In this document: in pieces, positions 1-7,541 of the stretch
How positions within the stretch are numbered: the first letter of the stretch is position 1
Layout: every line of letters starts with the position of its first letter
Assembly (NCBI GenBank): GCA_963753485.1
Contig: CAVWCL010000003.1
Span: 744,001-808,000 of the forward strand
Length of the DNA stretch: 64,000 nucleotides
Origin: CAWDLX01 sp963753485
Lineage (GTDB): Bacteria; Actinomycetota; Actinomycetes; Mycobacteriales; Micromonosporaceae
Direction of reading: 5' to 3'
The notes under the pieces: model-generated
The model's input: the letters and a program-made list of their open reading frames with translations, nothing else
The model's database searches: none
What the model was told of the DNA's origin: nothing
Made by a program: the position numbers and the translations under genes

Positions 1-381
1 GGCCATCACCCGCTCGCCCGCCTTGTCCCACAGCACGGCGTCGTACGGGTTGGTCACCTCGGGGGTGGAGTACTCGGGGTGGGCGTGGTCAACGTAGAGC
101 CGGGCTCCGTTGGTCAAGATCACGTTGGCCAGACCCAGGTCCTCGTCGGCCAGCGCCTCCGCCGGGTCGTAGAGCGCACCGGAGTAGGTGAAGCCGCGGG
201 CGTCGCGCAGCGGCGACTCCTCCTCGTAGTCCCAACGGGCCCGGCCGCCGCGGGTCAGCTCGGGGCGGGCGCCGTACGCGTTGACCACCTGGGAGGAGGT
301 GACCATGGGGTTCGCCGCGGGCTGGCCCGGCACCGAGATGCCGTACTCGACCTCCGTCCCCATCACCCGCCGCACGCTCAT
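1..381 (-). CDS. dop: Pup deamidase/depupylase Dop, N-terminal part (cut by window edge)
   Basis: The reading frame runs off the left edge, so only the first 127 codons are present. They include GTEVEYGI near the start, then WDYEEESPLRDARGF and GARLYVDHAHPEYS, all typical of the carboxylate-amine-ligase fold shared by Dop and PafA. The early motifs fit Dop better than PafA. Dop deamidates the C-terminal glutamine of Pup and removes Pup from substrates, in the cytoplasm. The gene lies downstream of the Arc ATPase on the same strand, the usual order in proteasome loci, so pup and the 20S genes are expected just beyond the window. The ATG at 379-381 overlaps the stop of an upstream micro-ORF (ATGA), so the start is probably translationally coupled to a repeat array. 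No strong Shine-Dalgarno is seen apart from a GGCGGGG stretch. Confidence 0.93.
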   Translation of the reverse strand, partial: MSVRRVMGTEVEYGISVPGQPAANPMVTSSQVVNAYGARPELTRGGRARWDYEEESPLRDARGFTYSGALYDPAEALADEDLGLANVILTNGARLYVDHAHPEYSTPEVTNPYDAVLWDKAGERVMA

Positions 382-584
382 GACCCCGCCTCGCTGCGCT
401 CACCGGCGCCATGAGGCTCGACCGCGCTGAGCCCAATGATTCGCTCGCTGCGCTCGCTCATGACCCCGCCTCGCTGCGCTCACCGGCGCCATGAGGCTCG
501 ACCGCGCTGAGCCCAATGATTCGCTCGCTGCGCTCGCTCATGACCCCGCCTCGCTCATGACCCCGCCTCGCTGCACCCGCTCAT
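378..584 (-). repeat. Tandem repeat array forming four ATGA-linked micro-ORFs upstream of dop
   Basis: Two identical 80-bp units (about 378-457 and 458-537) are followed by two shorter derivatives. Read on the minus strand they give four tiny ORFs: 555-584 (9 codons, MSGCSEAGS), 538-558 (6 codons, MSEAGS), 458-541 (27 codons) and 378-461 (27 codons). The 27-residue peptide begins MSERSERIIG and ends PHGAGERSEAGS. Each stop overlaps the next ATG as TCATGA, and the last stop (378-380) overlaps the dop ATG. The first ATG (584) is preceded by GGTGGAG. The unit length (80 bp) and peptide pattern match the array at 39570-39792. The remaining 585-728, up to the Arc stop, holds nothing I recognise. 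Whether the peptides are made is unknown; the geometry is seen directly. Confidence 0.85.
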
Positions 585-728
585 GCCAACTCCACCTTCG
601 CCTCAGCCGATCCGGTCGCCGAGCCCTCATCGAGCCTAAACCGCCCGGACGCCGATCGGCCGGCGAGCGCGCGGCCCGACCCGCCCCGGCCGCCCACTGT
701 GGCCGGCCGGCCCGGTCCTACTCGCGGC

Positions 729-2510
729 CTACAGGTACTGGCCGGTGTTGCTGACGGTGTCGATGGCGCGTCCCGACTCGGTGCCCTTGCCGCCGGAGAC
801 GAGCGTGCGGATGTAGACGATGCGCTCGCCCTTCTTGCCGGAGATGCGCGCCCAGTCGTCGGGGTTGGTGGTGTTGGGCAGGTCCTCGTTCTCGCGGAAC
901 TCGTCCACGCAGGCGTCGAGCAGGTGCTGCAGCCGTACCCCCTTGCGGTCGGTGGCGAGAAACTCCTTGATCGCCATCTTCTTCCCGCGGTCGACGATGT
1001 TCTGGATCATGGCGCCGGAGTTGAAGTCCTTGAAGTAGAGGACCTCCTTGTCGCCGTTGGCGTAGGTCACCTCCAGGAACCGGTTCTCCTCCGACTCGGA
1101 GTACATCCGCAGCACCACCGCCTCGATCATGGCCGCCACGCACTGCTCCGCGGAGCCGCCGTGCTCGGCCAGGTCGTCGGCGTGCAGGGGCAGGCCGGCG
1201 AGGATGTACTTGCTGAAGATGTCCTTCGCCGCCTCGGCGTCCGGCCGCTCAATCTTGATCTTCACGTCGAGCCGACCCGGCCGTAGGATCGCCGGGTCGA
1301 TCATGTCCTCACGGTTGGAGGCGCCGATGACGATGACGTTCTCCAGCCCCTCCACGCCGTCGATCTCACTCAGCAGCTGCGGCACGATCGTGTTCTCGAC
1401 ATCCGACGAGACGCCGGACCCGCGGGTACGGAAGACCGAGTCCATCTCGTCGAAGAAGACGATGACCGGCGTACCCTCGCTCGCCTTCTCCCGGGCCCGC
1501 TGAAAGATCAACCGGATGTGCCGCTCGGTCTCACCGACGTACTTGTTGAGCAGTTCGGGACCCTTGATGTTGAGGAAGTAGCTGGTCTTCTTCTCCGCGC
1601 CCTCGCGCTCGCCCATCTTCTTGGCCAGCGAGTTCGCCACCGCCTTGGCGATCAGCGTCTTGCCACAGCCGGGCGGGCCGTAGAGCAGCACCCCCTTGGG
1701 CGGGCGCAGCTGGTGCTCCCGGAACAGGTCCGCGTGCAGGAACGGCAGCTCGACCGCGTCCCGGATCTGCTCGATCTGGCGGTCCAGGCCCCCAATGTCG
1801 GTGTAGTCGATGTCGGGCACCTCCTCCAGCACGAGCTCCTCGACCTCGCTCTTGGGGATCCGCTCGTACGCATACGCCGACCGCGGCTCGATGAGCAGGG
1901 AGTCGCCGGCGCGCAGCACGCTGCCCATGAGGGTGTCGGCGAGGTGGACCACCCGCTCCTCGTCGGCGTGCGAGATCACCAGAGCGCGGTCAGGCAGCCC
2001 ACCCTCCAGGTTCTCCAGCACCTCCTTGAGCATCACGACCTCGCCGGCCCGCTCGAAGCCGAGCGCGTCCACGATGTTGAGGGCGTCGTTGAGCAGGACC
2101 TCCTGGCCCCGGCGCAGGGTGTCGAGCTCGACCGCCGGCGAGACCGCGACCCGCAGCTTGCGGCCACCGGTGAAGACGTCTACGGTGCCGTCCTCGTGCC
2201 GGGACAGGAACACGCCGTACCCGCTGGGCGGTTGGGCGAGCCGGTCGACCTCCTCCTTGAGCGTGACGATCTGGGCCCGGGCCTCCTTCAGGGTGGCCAC
2301 GAGCCGCTCGTTGTTCTCGGTCAGGCGGGCGAGTTGGGCCTGGGTCGCGGCGAGGCGCTCCTCGAGCTGGCGCAGATGGCGCGGGCTCTCGGTCAGCTTG
2401 CGGCGGACCAGGGCGAGCTCCTCCTGGAGGAACGAAACCTGCGTGGAGAGATCGTGGGCCTCCCTTTCCCAGCGTGCGGCTCGCGCGTCCGCGTCCTCAC
2501 TACGTGCCAC
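729..2510 (-). CDS. arc: Proteasome-associated AAA+ ATPase (Arc/Mpa)
   Basis: 593 residues, the usual family length. An N-terminal coiled coil (about 15-92) that would bind Pup is followed by tandem OB-type domains (about 95-235) and one AAA+ module. Walker A is GPPGCGKT at 278-285 and Walker B ends FFDEMD at about 352-357. The protein ends in GQYL, the C-terminal tail that docks the hexamer on the 20S core in actinobacteria. It unfolds pupylated proteins and feeds them to the proteasome. The GTG start at 2508-2510 is preceded by GGGGAGGTGGGAC, a good ribosome site. It is divergent from a ferredoxin gene and upstream of dop on the same strand, the normal arrangement of the pupylation locus. 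Confidence 0.97.
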   Translation of the reverse strand: MARSEDADARAARWEREAHDLSTQVSFLQEELALVRRKLTESPRHLRQLEERLAATQAQLARLTENNERLVATLKEARAQIVTLKEEVDRLAQPPSGYGVFLSRHEDGTVDVFTGGRKLRVAVSPAVELDTLRRGQEVLLNDALNIVDALGFERAGEVVMLKEVLENLEGGLPDRALVISHADEERVVHLADTLMGSVLRAGDSLLIEPRSAYAYERIPKSEVEELVLEEVPDIDYTDIGGLDRQIEQIRDAVELPFLHADLFREHQLRPPKGVLLYGPPGCGKTLIAKAVANSLAKKMGEREGAEKKTSYFLNIKGPELLNKYVGETERHIRLIFQRAREKASEGTPVIVFFDEMDSVFRTRGSGVSSDVENTIVPQLLSEIDGVEGLENVIVIGASNREDMIDPAILRPGRLDVKIKIERPDAEAAKDIFSKYILAGLPLHADDLAEHGGSAEQCVAAMIEAVVLRMYSESEENRFLEVTYANGDKEVLYFKDFNSGAMIQNIVDRGKKMAIKEFLATDRKGVRLQHLLDACVDEFRENEDLPNTTNPDDWARISGKKGERIVYIRTLVSGGKGTESGRAIDTVSNTGQYL

Positions 2511-2684
2511 GTCCCACCTCCCCGGGGGATCTACCCAGTCATCGTGCGGGCGAACGCACGACGCGGGGCGGATGCTTGTTCCTGTATAAACACTAACGGT
2601 TCACCGCGACGGTTTCCCCTACCCAACGTCTGCGTTCACGAGGTCGTTATCGGCACTATCGGTGCCTGCGGTACCTTGGCTGGC

Positions 2685-2969
2685 GTGGGTGACGAGCCGG
2701 TCCGGGTCTGGGTCGACCAGGACCTCTGTACCGGCGACGGCCTCTGTGTCCAGTACGCGCCGGAGGTGTTCGAGTTCGACGTCGACGGGTTGGCGTACGT
2801 CAAGAACGACGACGGCGAGCTGCTGCTCGCCCCGGCCAGCCGGGCCGACGTACCCGCGCATCGGCGGCTGGATGTGATCGACGCCGCACTGGAGTGTCCG
2901 GGCGACTGCATCCACGTGGTGCGCGCCAACGACGGCGTGGAGATTGCCGGGCCGCACGTCGGCAGTTGA
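2685..2969 (+). CDS. Small 3Fe-4S type ferredoxin
   Basis: 94 residues from a GTG start; a longer upstream reading exists but is only antisense to Arc. It has a first cysteine pair, DLCTGDGLC (CX5C), and a later ECPGDCI, the spacing of monocluster actinobacterial ferredoxins that usually carry a 3Fe-4S cluster and donate electrons to cytochromes P450 or other oxidoreductases. The rest (YAPEVFEFDVDGLAYV) is the family's acidic beta region. It is cytoplasmic. The partner enzyme is not obvious here. The 170-bp divergent gap to Arc contains a TATAAA at 2585-2590, a possible -10 element, but no clear -35 box was found. Confidence 0.88.
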   Translation: MGDEPVRVWVDQDLCTGDGLCVQYAPEVFEFDVDGLAYVKNDDGELLLAPASRADVPAHRRLDVIDAALECPGDCIHVVRANDGVEIAGPHVGS

Positions 2970-2996
2970 ACACGCGCACTCGAACGCCGGCCGGCC

Positions 2997-3572
2997 CTAC
3001 AACGGCCGGCCCACGAGTGAGGCGATGATCCGGGCAAAGTCCTCAAGCCGCGCTATCTGTCCCATGCCACCGTCGTCGAGAGTCTTCACGAAGCGCAGGG
3101 CATCCTGGCGGATGGCCGGTCCCCGATCGTCGCCGGCAGGGCTGATATTACCGTCGTCGAACGAGGTGAGGAGCACGTACACGTCGACGGCGTCCACCCG
3201 GATCGAGCCGTCGCCCACGCGCTGCAGCCGCCGGCGGGTGCCGACCTCGGCCACCATCGACAGCGGCAGCACCCGGATGGACGAGGTCATCGAGCCCGCG
3301 GGGCCCTCCCCCGGGGCCACGTCCTCGCCGTGCCACAGCACCAGCCGGCTGCCGTCGCACACGGCGACCTCCTGCCAGACGCCGTTCACCTCGTTGACGA
3401 ACCGCTCGAGGGTGAAACAGAGCACCCCGGCGCCGGCCAGCACCCCCAGCAACGCCTCCAGGGCCAGGTCCGGGTCGCGCAGGTACGCCCGCGCGGCCGA
3501 GTCGAGGTCGGGGTAGGGCGACCAGTCCGGAAAGACGGCCGGCAGGTCACCAGAGAAGCCGGGCAGGCTCAT
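2997..3572 (-). CDS. Conserved actinobacterial protein of unknown function, coupled to trmI
   Basis: 191 residues starting MSLPGFSGDLP. A longer upstream reading only overlaps trmI. The ATG (3570-3572) overlaps the trmI stop as ATGA, so the two are translationally coupled. The protein is soluble and acidic. It has no signal peptide, membrane segment or motif I can name; there are short hydrophobic stretches near AGAGVLCF and VDVYVLLTSF. From memory, a hypothetical gene sits beside trmI in mycobacteria too, so this is probably its counterpart, but the sequence alone does not show a function. It ends convergently with the ferredoxin gene, 27 bp away. Confidence 0.8.
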   Translation of the reverse strand: MSLPGFSGDLPAVFPDWSPYPDLDSAARAYLRDPDLALEALLGVLAGAGVLCFTLERFVNEVNGVWQEVAVCDGSRLVLWHGEDVAPGEGPAGSMTSSIRVLPLSMVAEVGTRRRLQRVGDGSIRVDAVDVYVLLTSFDDGNISPAGDDRGPAIRQDALRFVKTLDDGGMGQIARLEDFARIIASLVGRPL

Positions 3573-4441
3573 CGCGGCACCGACTCGGTCGACCGCTGGC
3601 GGTCGTAGGCCTCGCGGCCCTTGCTCGGCTTGCGCCGCCGCGGTGGCGCGATCACCCCGGGCGCCAGCCGGCGCGCGCTGATCAAAAACGCCGTATGAGC
3701 GATCATGCGATGGTCCGGCCGCACCGCCAAGCCGTCCGCGTGCCAATCGCGTACCAAGCTCTCCCAGGCCCGCGGCTCGGTGTAGCCGCCACGCGCCCGC
3801 AACGCTTCGACCAGCTCAGACAGTTGCGGCGTCGTGGCCACATAGCCGATGAACACACCGCCGGGCACGAGCGCCCGGTCGACAACGGAGAGCACCTCCC
3901 AGGGCGCGAGAAGGTCGAGGATGATCCGATCGAATCCGGTCTCGGCGCACTCGGCGACATCACCGACATGCAACGTCCACCCCTTCGGGGCGCCCCCGAA
4001 GAAGGCGTCCACGTTGCGCTGGGCGATCTCGGCGAAGTCCGGGCGTACCTCGTAGGAGTGCACCTCCCCGTCGCTGCCGACGGCCCGCAGCAGCGAGCAG
4101 GTCAGGGCGCCCGAGCCGGCGCCCGCCTCGAGCACCCTGGCCCTCGGGAACACGTCGCCGCTGGCCACGATCTGAGCCGCGTCCTTGGGGTAGATGATCT
4201 GCGCCCCGCGCGGCATGGAGAGCACGTAGTCACCCAGCAGTGGGCGTAGCGCCAGATAGGGGGTGCCGCCGGTGGAGCTGACCACGCTACCGTCGGGGCG
4301 CCCGAGCAGGTCGTCATGGGGCAGGGCGCCGCGGTGGGTGTGAAACACCCCGCCGGGTTCGAGAACGATCGTGTGCAGGCGCCCCTTGGGGTCGGTGAGC
4401 TGGACCCGGTCACCGGCCGAAAAGGTCGTCGTTCTGGTCAC
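3569..4441 (-). CDS. trmI: tRNA (adenine-58-N1)-methyltransferase TrmI
   Basis: 290 residues. A small N-terminal beta domain (about 1-65) precedes a class I SAM-binding Rossmann domain with motif I VLEAGAGSGALT (about 103-114). The catalytic-region motif reads DLLAPWE (176-182), close to the DxLAPW expected of TrmI. The enzyme forms m1A58 in the T-loop of tRNAs as a homotetramer. A basic tail (RRRKPSKGR) is typical of actinobacterial members. It lies between a site-2 protease gene (33 bp upstream) and a coupled unknown gene, in the arrangement known from mycobacteria near the proteasome ATPase. No unusual features. Confidence 0.95.
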   Translation of the reverse strand: MTRTTTFSAGDRVQLTDPKGRLHTIVLEPGGVFHTHRGALPHDDLLGRPDGSVVSSTGGTPYLALRPLLGDYVLSMPRGAQIIYPKDAAQIVASGDVFPRARVLEAGAGSGALTCSLLRAVGSDGEVHSYEVRPDFAEIAQRNVDAFFGGAPKGWTLHVGDVAECAETGFDRIILDLLAPWEVLSVVDRALVPGGVFIGYVATTPQLSELVEALRARGGYTEPRAWESLVRDWHADGLAVRPDHRMIAHTAFLISARRLAPGVIAPPRRRKPSKGREAYDRQRSTESVPR

Positions 4442-4473
4442 GAATCCCTCTCAGTCACCAGTCCCCGTGCCGC

Positions 4474-5640
4474 TCACGAGCCCAGCACCCGGGCCAGGTC
4501 GTCGGTACGCAGCACGCCGACCACGTCCTCGCCCGAGACGACCAGGTAGTTCGGGGCGGGGTGGGCCTGAACCGCGGCCACCACCGCCTCGCCCGGCAGA
4601 TCCACGGCGAGGCTCCGGCCGGGCTCCAGGGTGCGGGCGACCGACTCTACCGGTACCCAAGGTCGACGCTCGACCGGCACCCGGGCGGCCGACCGCTCGT
4701 GCACCAGGGCGACCAGCCGGCCGCTCGTGTCCGTGACCGCCAACGCGGCGCCCGGTCGCCCGGCCTCGCTCAGCCGGCGGATCGCCTCGGCCAGTGGGGT
4801 ACCGCTGGCGACCGCGAAGACCGGCCGGGCGAGCTGACGCAGGTTGATCTTCGGCAGCCGGGCGGCGAGGCGGCCCTGCATGATGGCGGCGGTGGCGCCC
4901 TGCCAGACCACCAGCGCGACGAAACCGGCCACCACCACGCTCAGGTAGGACAGCGCCCCGGCCGAGGCGAAGAGCACCACGACCGCGAAGGTCGCGGTGG
5001 CGACCACCCGGCCGACCCAGCCGGCCGCCTGGGTGCCCACGTTGCGGTCGCCGGTCGCGGCCCACACCAGGGCGCGCAGCGCGCGCCCACCGTCCAGGGG
5101 CAGTCCGGGCAGGATGTTGAAGACGGCCACGATCGCGTTGCTCCAGGCCAGTTGGAAGGCGAGCTCGGCGAAGATGGTGTGCGGCGGCACGATCCGCAGC
5201 AGGCCGAAGCCGAGCGCGCCGAGGACCGCCGAGATGATCGGACCGACGAGCGAGACCACCGCATCGGCGCGGGCATGCGGACTGTCCCCTTCGAGTTCGG
5301 TGTAGCCACCGAGCAGTTCCAGCGTGATGGCCCGCACTCCGATGCCGTAGTGGCGGGCCGCCACCGCATGCCCGAGCTCGTGCAGCAGGACCGAGAGCAG
5401 CAGGCACAACACGAAACCGGTGGCCAACGCGTACCCGGCCGCCGGCAGGCTCTGCGGGGAGAGCAGGCGGCCGGCCGCCGGTCCGTAGCCGACCACGATG
5501 ACCGCCGCGAGCAGCAGATAGGACGAGTGCAAGTAGATCGGAATCCCGCGCACCCGACCCAGTCGCAGCTGATAGCGCCGCGGCCGCCCACCCGCCGGCG
5601 GTGCGGCCGCTGGCCTGGGATCGGACCCGTCGGCGCTCAT
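4474..5640 (-). CDS. Site-2 protease family (M50) membrane metalloprotease with CBS domains
   Basis: 388 residues. The zinc motif HELGH (87-91) lies in a membrane segment, and NILPGLPLDGG (175-185), the third-ligand motif of M50 peptidases, lies in another. There are about six hydrophobic segments between residues 38 and 250. The C-terminal third (about 265-388) is CBS-like, as in the archaeal/actinobacterial group that lacks a PDZ domain. Such proteases cleave membrane-anchored substrates such as anti-sigma factors; the substrate here cannot be told. The gene heads a minus-strand operon with trmI and its coupled partner and is divergent from the RecB-like gene. Confidence 0.93.
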   Translation of the reverse strand: MSADGSDPRPAAAPPAGGRPRRYQLRLGRVRGIPIYLHSSYLLLAAVIVVGYGPAAGRLLSPQSLPAAGYALATGFVLCLLLSVLLHELGHAVAARHYGIGVRAITLELLGGYTELEGDSPHARADAVVSLVGPIISAVLGALGFGLLRIVPPHTIFAELAFQLAWSNAIVAVFNILPGLPLDGGRALRALVWAATGDRNVGTQAAGWVGRVVATATFAVVVLFASAGALSYLSVVVAGFVALVVWQGATAAIMQGRLAARLPKINLRQLARPVFAVASGTPLAEAIRRLSEAGRPGAALAVTDTSGRLVALVHERSAARVPVERRPWVPVESVARTLEPGRSLAVDLPGEAVVAAVQAHPAPNYLVVSGEDVVGVLRTDDLARVLGS

Positions 5641-5748
5641 TGCCTCGATGGTAGGCCGCGAACTGCCGGCCGGCCGTCATCCTGCCGGCTGCCCGTGGCG
5701 ACCACGCGGCTACCGGGTTTCGTCGCCCCCGTGCCCTAGCCTTCAGGC

Positions 5749-6633
5749 ATGTCGGTCGAGACCTCCGCAGAGACCATCGGCGATGCTCAACGATCGCACC
5801 TTCCCTCGCTCTCCCCGTCCCGGGCCGCCGACTTCAAGACCTGTCCGTTGCTGTACCGGTTTCGCACCATCGACCGCATTCCCGAGCCACCCACGACGGA
5901 CCAGGCGCGCGGCACTCTCGTGCATGCCGTGCTGGAGCGCCTCTTCGACCTGCCGGCGAACGAACGCACCAAGCAACAGGCGGCCGGCCTGGTCGCCCCG
6001 CAATGGGACCGGCTGCAGGCCGAGCAACCGTTGCTGCACGAGCTGTTCGAGCTCGCCGACGCCCAGACGCAGTTTCTCGAGGACACCATCGGCCTTCTCG
6101 ACGGGTACTTCGCCGTCGAGGATCCGCGCCGGCTCGAGCCGGCGCAGCGCGAGTGCCTCGTCGAGGCGGTCGTCGATGACACGCTGCTCATCCGTGGTTA
6201 CATCGACCGGCTCGACGTCTCCGCCACCGGTGAGCTGCGCGTGGTCGACTACAAGACCGGCGGGGCGCCGCGGGAGGCGTTCGAGGCCCGGGCCCTGTTC
6301 CAGCTGAAGTTCTACGCCCTGGTGCTGTGGCGCACCCGCGGCGTGGTTCCCAAGGCGCTGCGGCTGCTCTATCTCAAGGACGCCGAGGCCTGTGACTACA
6401 CGCCCGATCTGGACGAGCTCGGCCGCTTCGAGCGCAACCTGGTCGCCCTGTGGCGCGCCATCGAGAAGGCCACCGACACCCGCGACTTCCGGCCCAGGCC
6501 CAGCCGGTTGTGCGGATGGTGCAGCCACCAGAGCCGGTGCCCCGCGTACGGGGGCACCCCACCGCCGTTCCCGGAGCCGGTGCCGGCACCGCAGGCCGAC
6601 GTGGAACAGTTGGTGGCGGTCGAGCAGGACTGA
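5749..6633 (+). CDS. RecB-family PD-(D/E)XK exonuclease with Fe-S cysteines
   Basis: 294 residues. The nuclease core is visible: GTLVHAVLERL (about 55-65, with the motif I histidine), a conserved aspartate near YIDRLDV, VDYKTG (166-171, the D-YK catalytic motif) and a following Q. Four cysteines are placed as in AddB/Cas4-type 4Fe-4S nucleases: C32 (DFKTCPLLYRFR) and the C-terminal CGWCSHQSRC (C255, C258, C264). It probably acts on DNA ends in repair. It is a stand-alone nuclease without a helicase, as in the mycobacterial homologue next to trmI. Its ATG is 108 bp from the divergent protease start. Confidence 0.92.
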   Translation: MSVETSAETIGDAQRSHLPSLSPSRAADFKTCPLLYRFRTIDRIPEPPTTDQARGTLVHAVLERLFDLPANERTKQQAAGLVAPQWDRLQAEQPLLHELFELADAQTQFLEDTIGLLDGYFAVEDPRRLEPAQRECLVEAVVDDTLLIRGYIDRLDVSATGELRVVDYKTGGAPREAFEARALFQLKFYALVLWRTRGVVPKALRLLYLKDAEACDYTPDLDELGRFERNLVALWRAIEKATDTRDFRPRPSRLCGWCSHQSRCPAYGGTPPPFPEPVPAPQADVEQLVAVEQD

Positions 6634-6776
6634 ACCCGGCCGACGACCCTGAGCCAGCTCGGGAATGCCCCCCAGCGGCTTTTCCGGGTTGGACTCCGCG
6701 GCATCACGGAGGTGCCGGTTGGACACCGCCGGCCACCATGGATGCGACGCGACGGACGACGTAGAGGGGTTTGACC

Positions 6777-7541
6777 GTGCCGACAGAGGTTGCCACCGGT
6801 GCGCGGGCCGCGGCCCGCGCCGTGGGTTTGTGGAAGGTGTACGGATCGGGCGAGGCCGAGGTGATCGCGCTGCGCGGGGTCGACCTCGAACTCGGCGACG
6901 CCCAGTTCACTGCGATCATGGGGCCATCCGGCTCGGGCAAGTCCACCCTCATGCATTGCCTCGCCGGTCTCGACTCGGTCACCCGCGGCGAGGTCTACAT
7001 CGGTGACGAGCAGATCACCAAGCTGGGCGACACCGGCCTGACCCGGCTGCGCCGGGACAAGGTGGGGTTCGTGTTCCAGCAGTACAACCTGCTGCCGACG
7101 CTCACCGCTGAGGAGAACATCCTGCTCCCGCTGGCGATCGCGGGCCGCAAGCCCGACCAGGAATGGTTCGACCGGGTCATCGACGCGATCGAGTTGCGCG
7201 ACCGGCTCAGCCACAAGCCGGCCCACCTCTCCGGCGGACAGCAGCAGCGGGTGGCGTGCGCCCGCGCCATGGTGACGAAGCCGGCGGTCATCTTCGCCGA
7301 TGAGCCCACCGGCAACCTGGACTCGCACGCGGGCGCCGAGGTCCTCGGCTTCCTGCGCGACTCGGTGACCCAGTTCGGGCAGACGATCGTGATGGTGACC
7401 CACGACCCGAACGCGGCCTCGCACGCCGACCGGGTCGTCTTTCTCGGCGACGGCCGGGTGGTGGCGGAGCTGCCCAAGCCCACTCCGGAAGCAATCCTGG
7501 ACCTCATGAAGCGCCTCGACACGGCGGCGGGCGAGCACTGA
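6777..7541 (+). CDS. ABC transporter ATPase, MacB/LolD-like
   Basis: About 254 residues. Walker A GPSGSGKS (about 49-56), signature LSGGQQQR, Walker B VIFADEPTGNLD and the switch histidine in VTHD are intact. A TTG lies six bases upstream in frame, but it abuts the GAGGGG ribosome site (6764-6769). The GTG at 6777 has better spacing and is chosen. The sequence has the MacB/FtsE-type Q-loop (FVFQQYNLLPTLTAEEN) expected of a partner for an FtsX-fold permease. Its stop overlaps the start of the permease gene (TGATG), so the two form one transporter, probably an exporter or mechanotransmission complex. Confidence 0.95.
   Translation: MPTEVATGARAAARAVGLWKVYGSGEAEVIALRGVDLELGDAQFTAIMGPSGSGKSTLMHCLAGLDSVTRGEVYIGDEQITKLGDTGLTRLRRDKVGFVFQQYNLLPTLTAEENILLPLAIAGRKPDQEWFDRVIDAIELRDRLSHKPAHLSGGQQQRVACARAMVTKPAVIFADEPTGNLDSHAGAEVLGFLRDSVTQFGQTIVMVTHDPNAASHADRVVFLGDGRVVAELPKPTPEAILDLMKRLDTAAGEH

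Noticed and set aside
1518..2684. Upstream extension of the ferredoxin frame
   Set aside because: It runs antisense over Arc, and the GTG at 2685 gives a complete ferredoxin.
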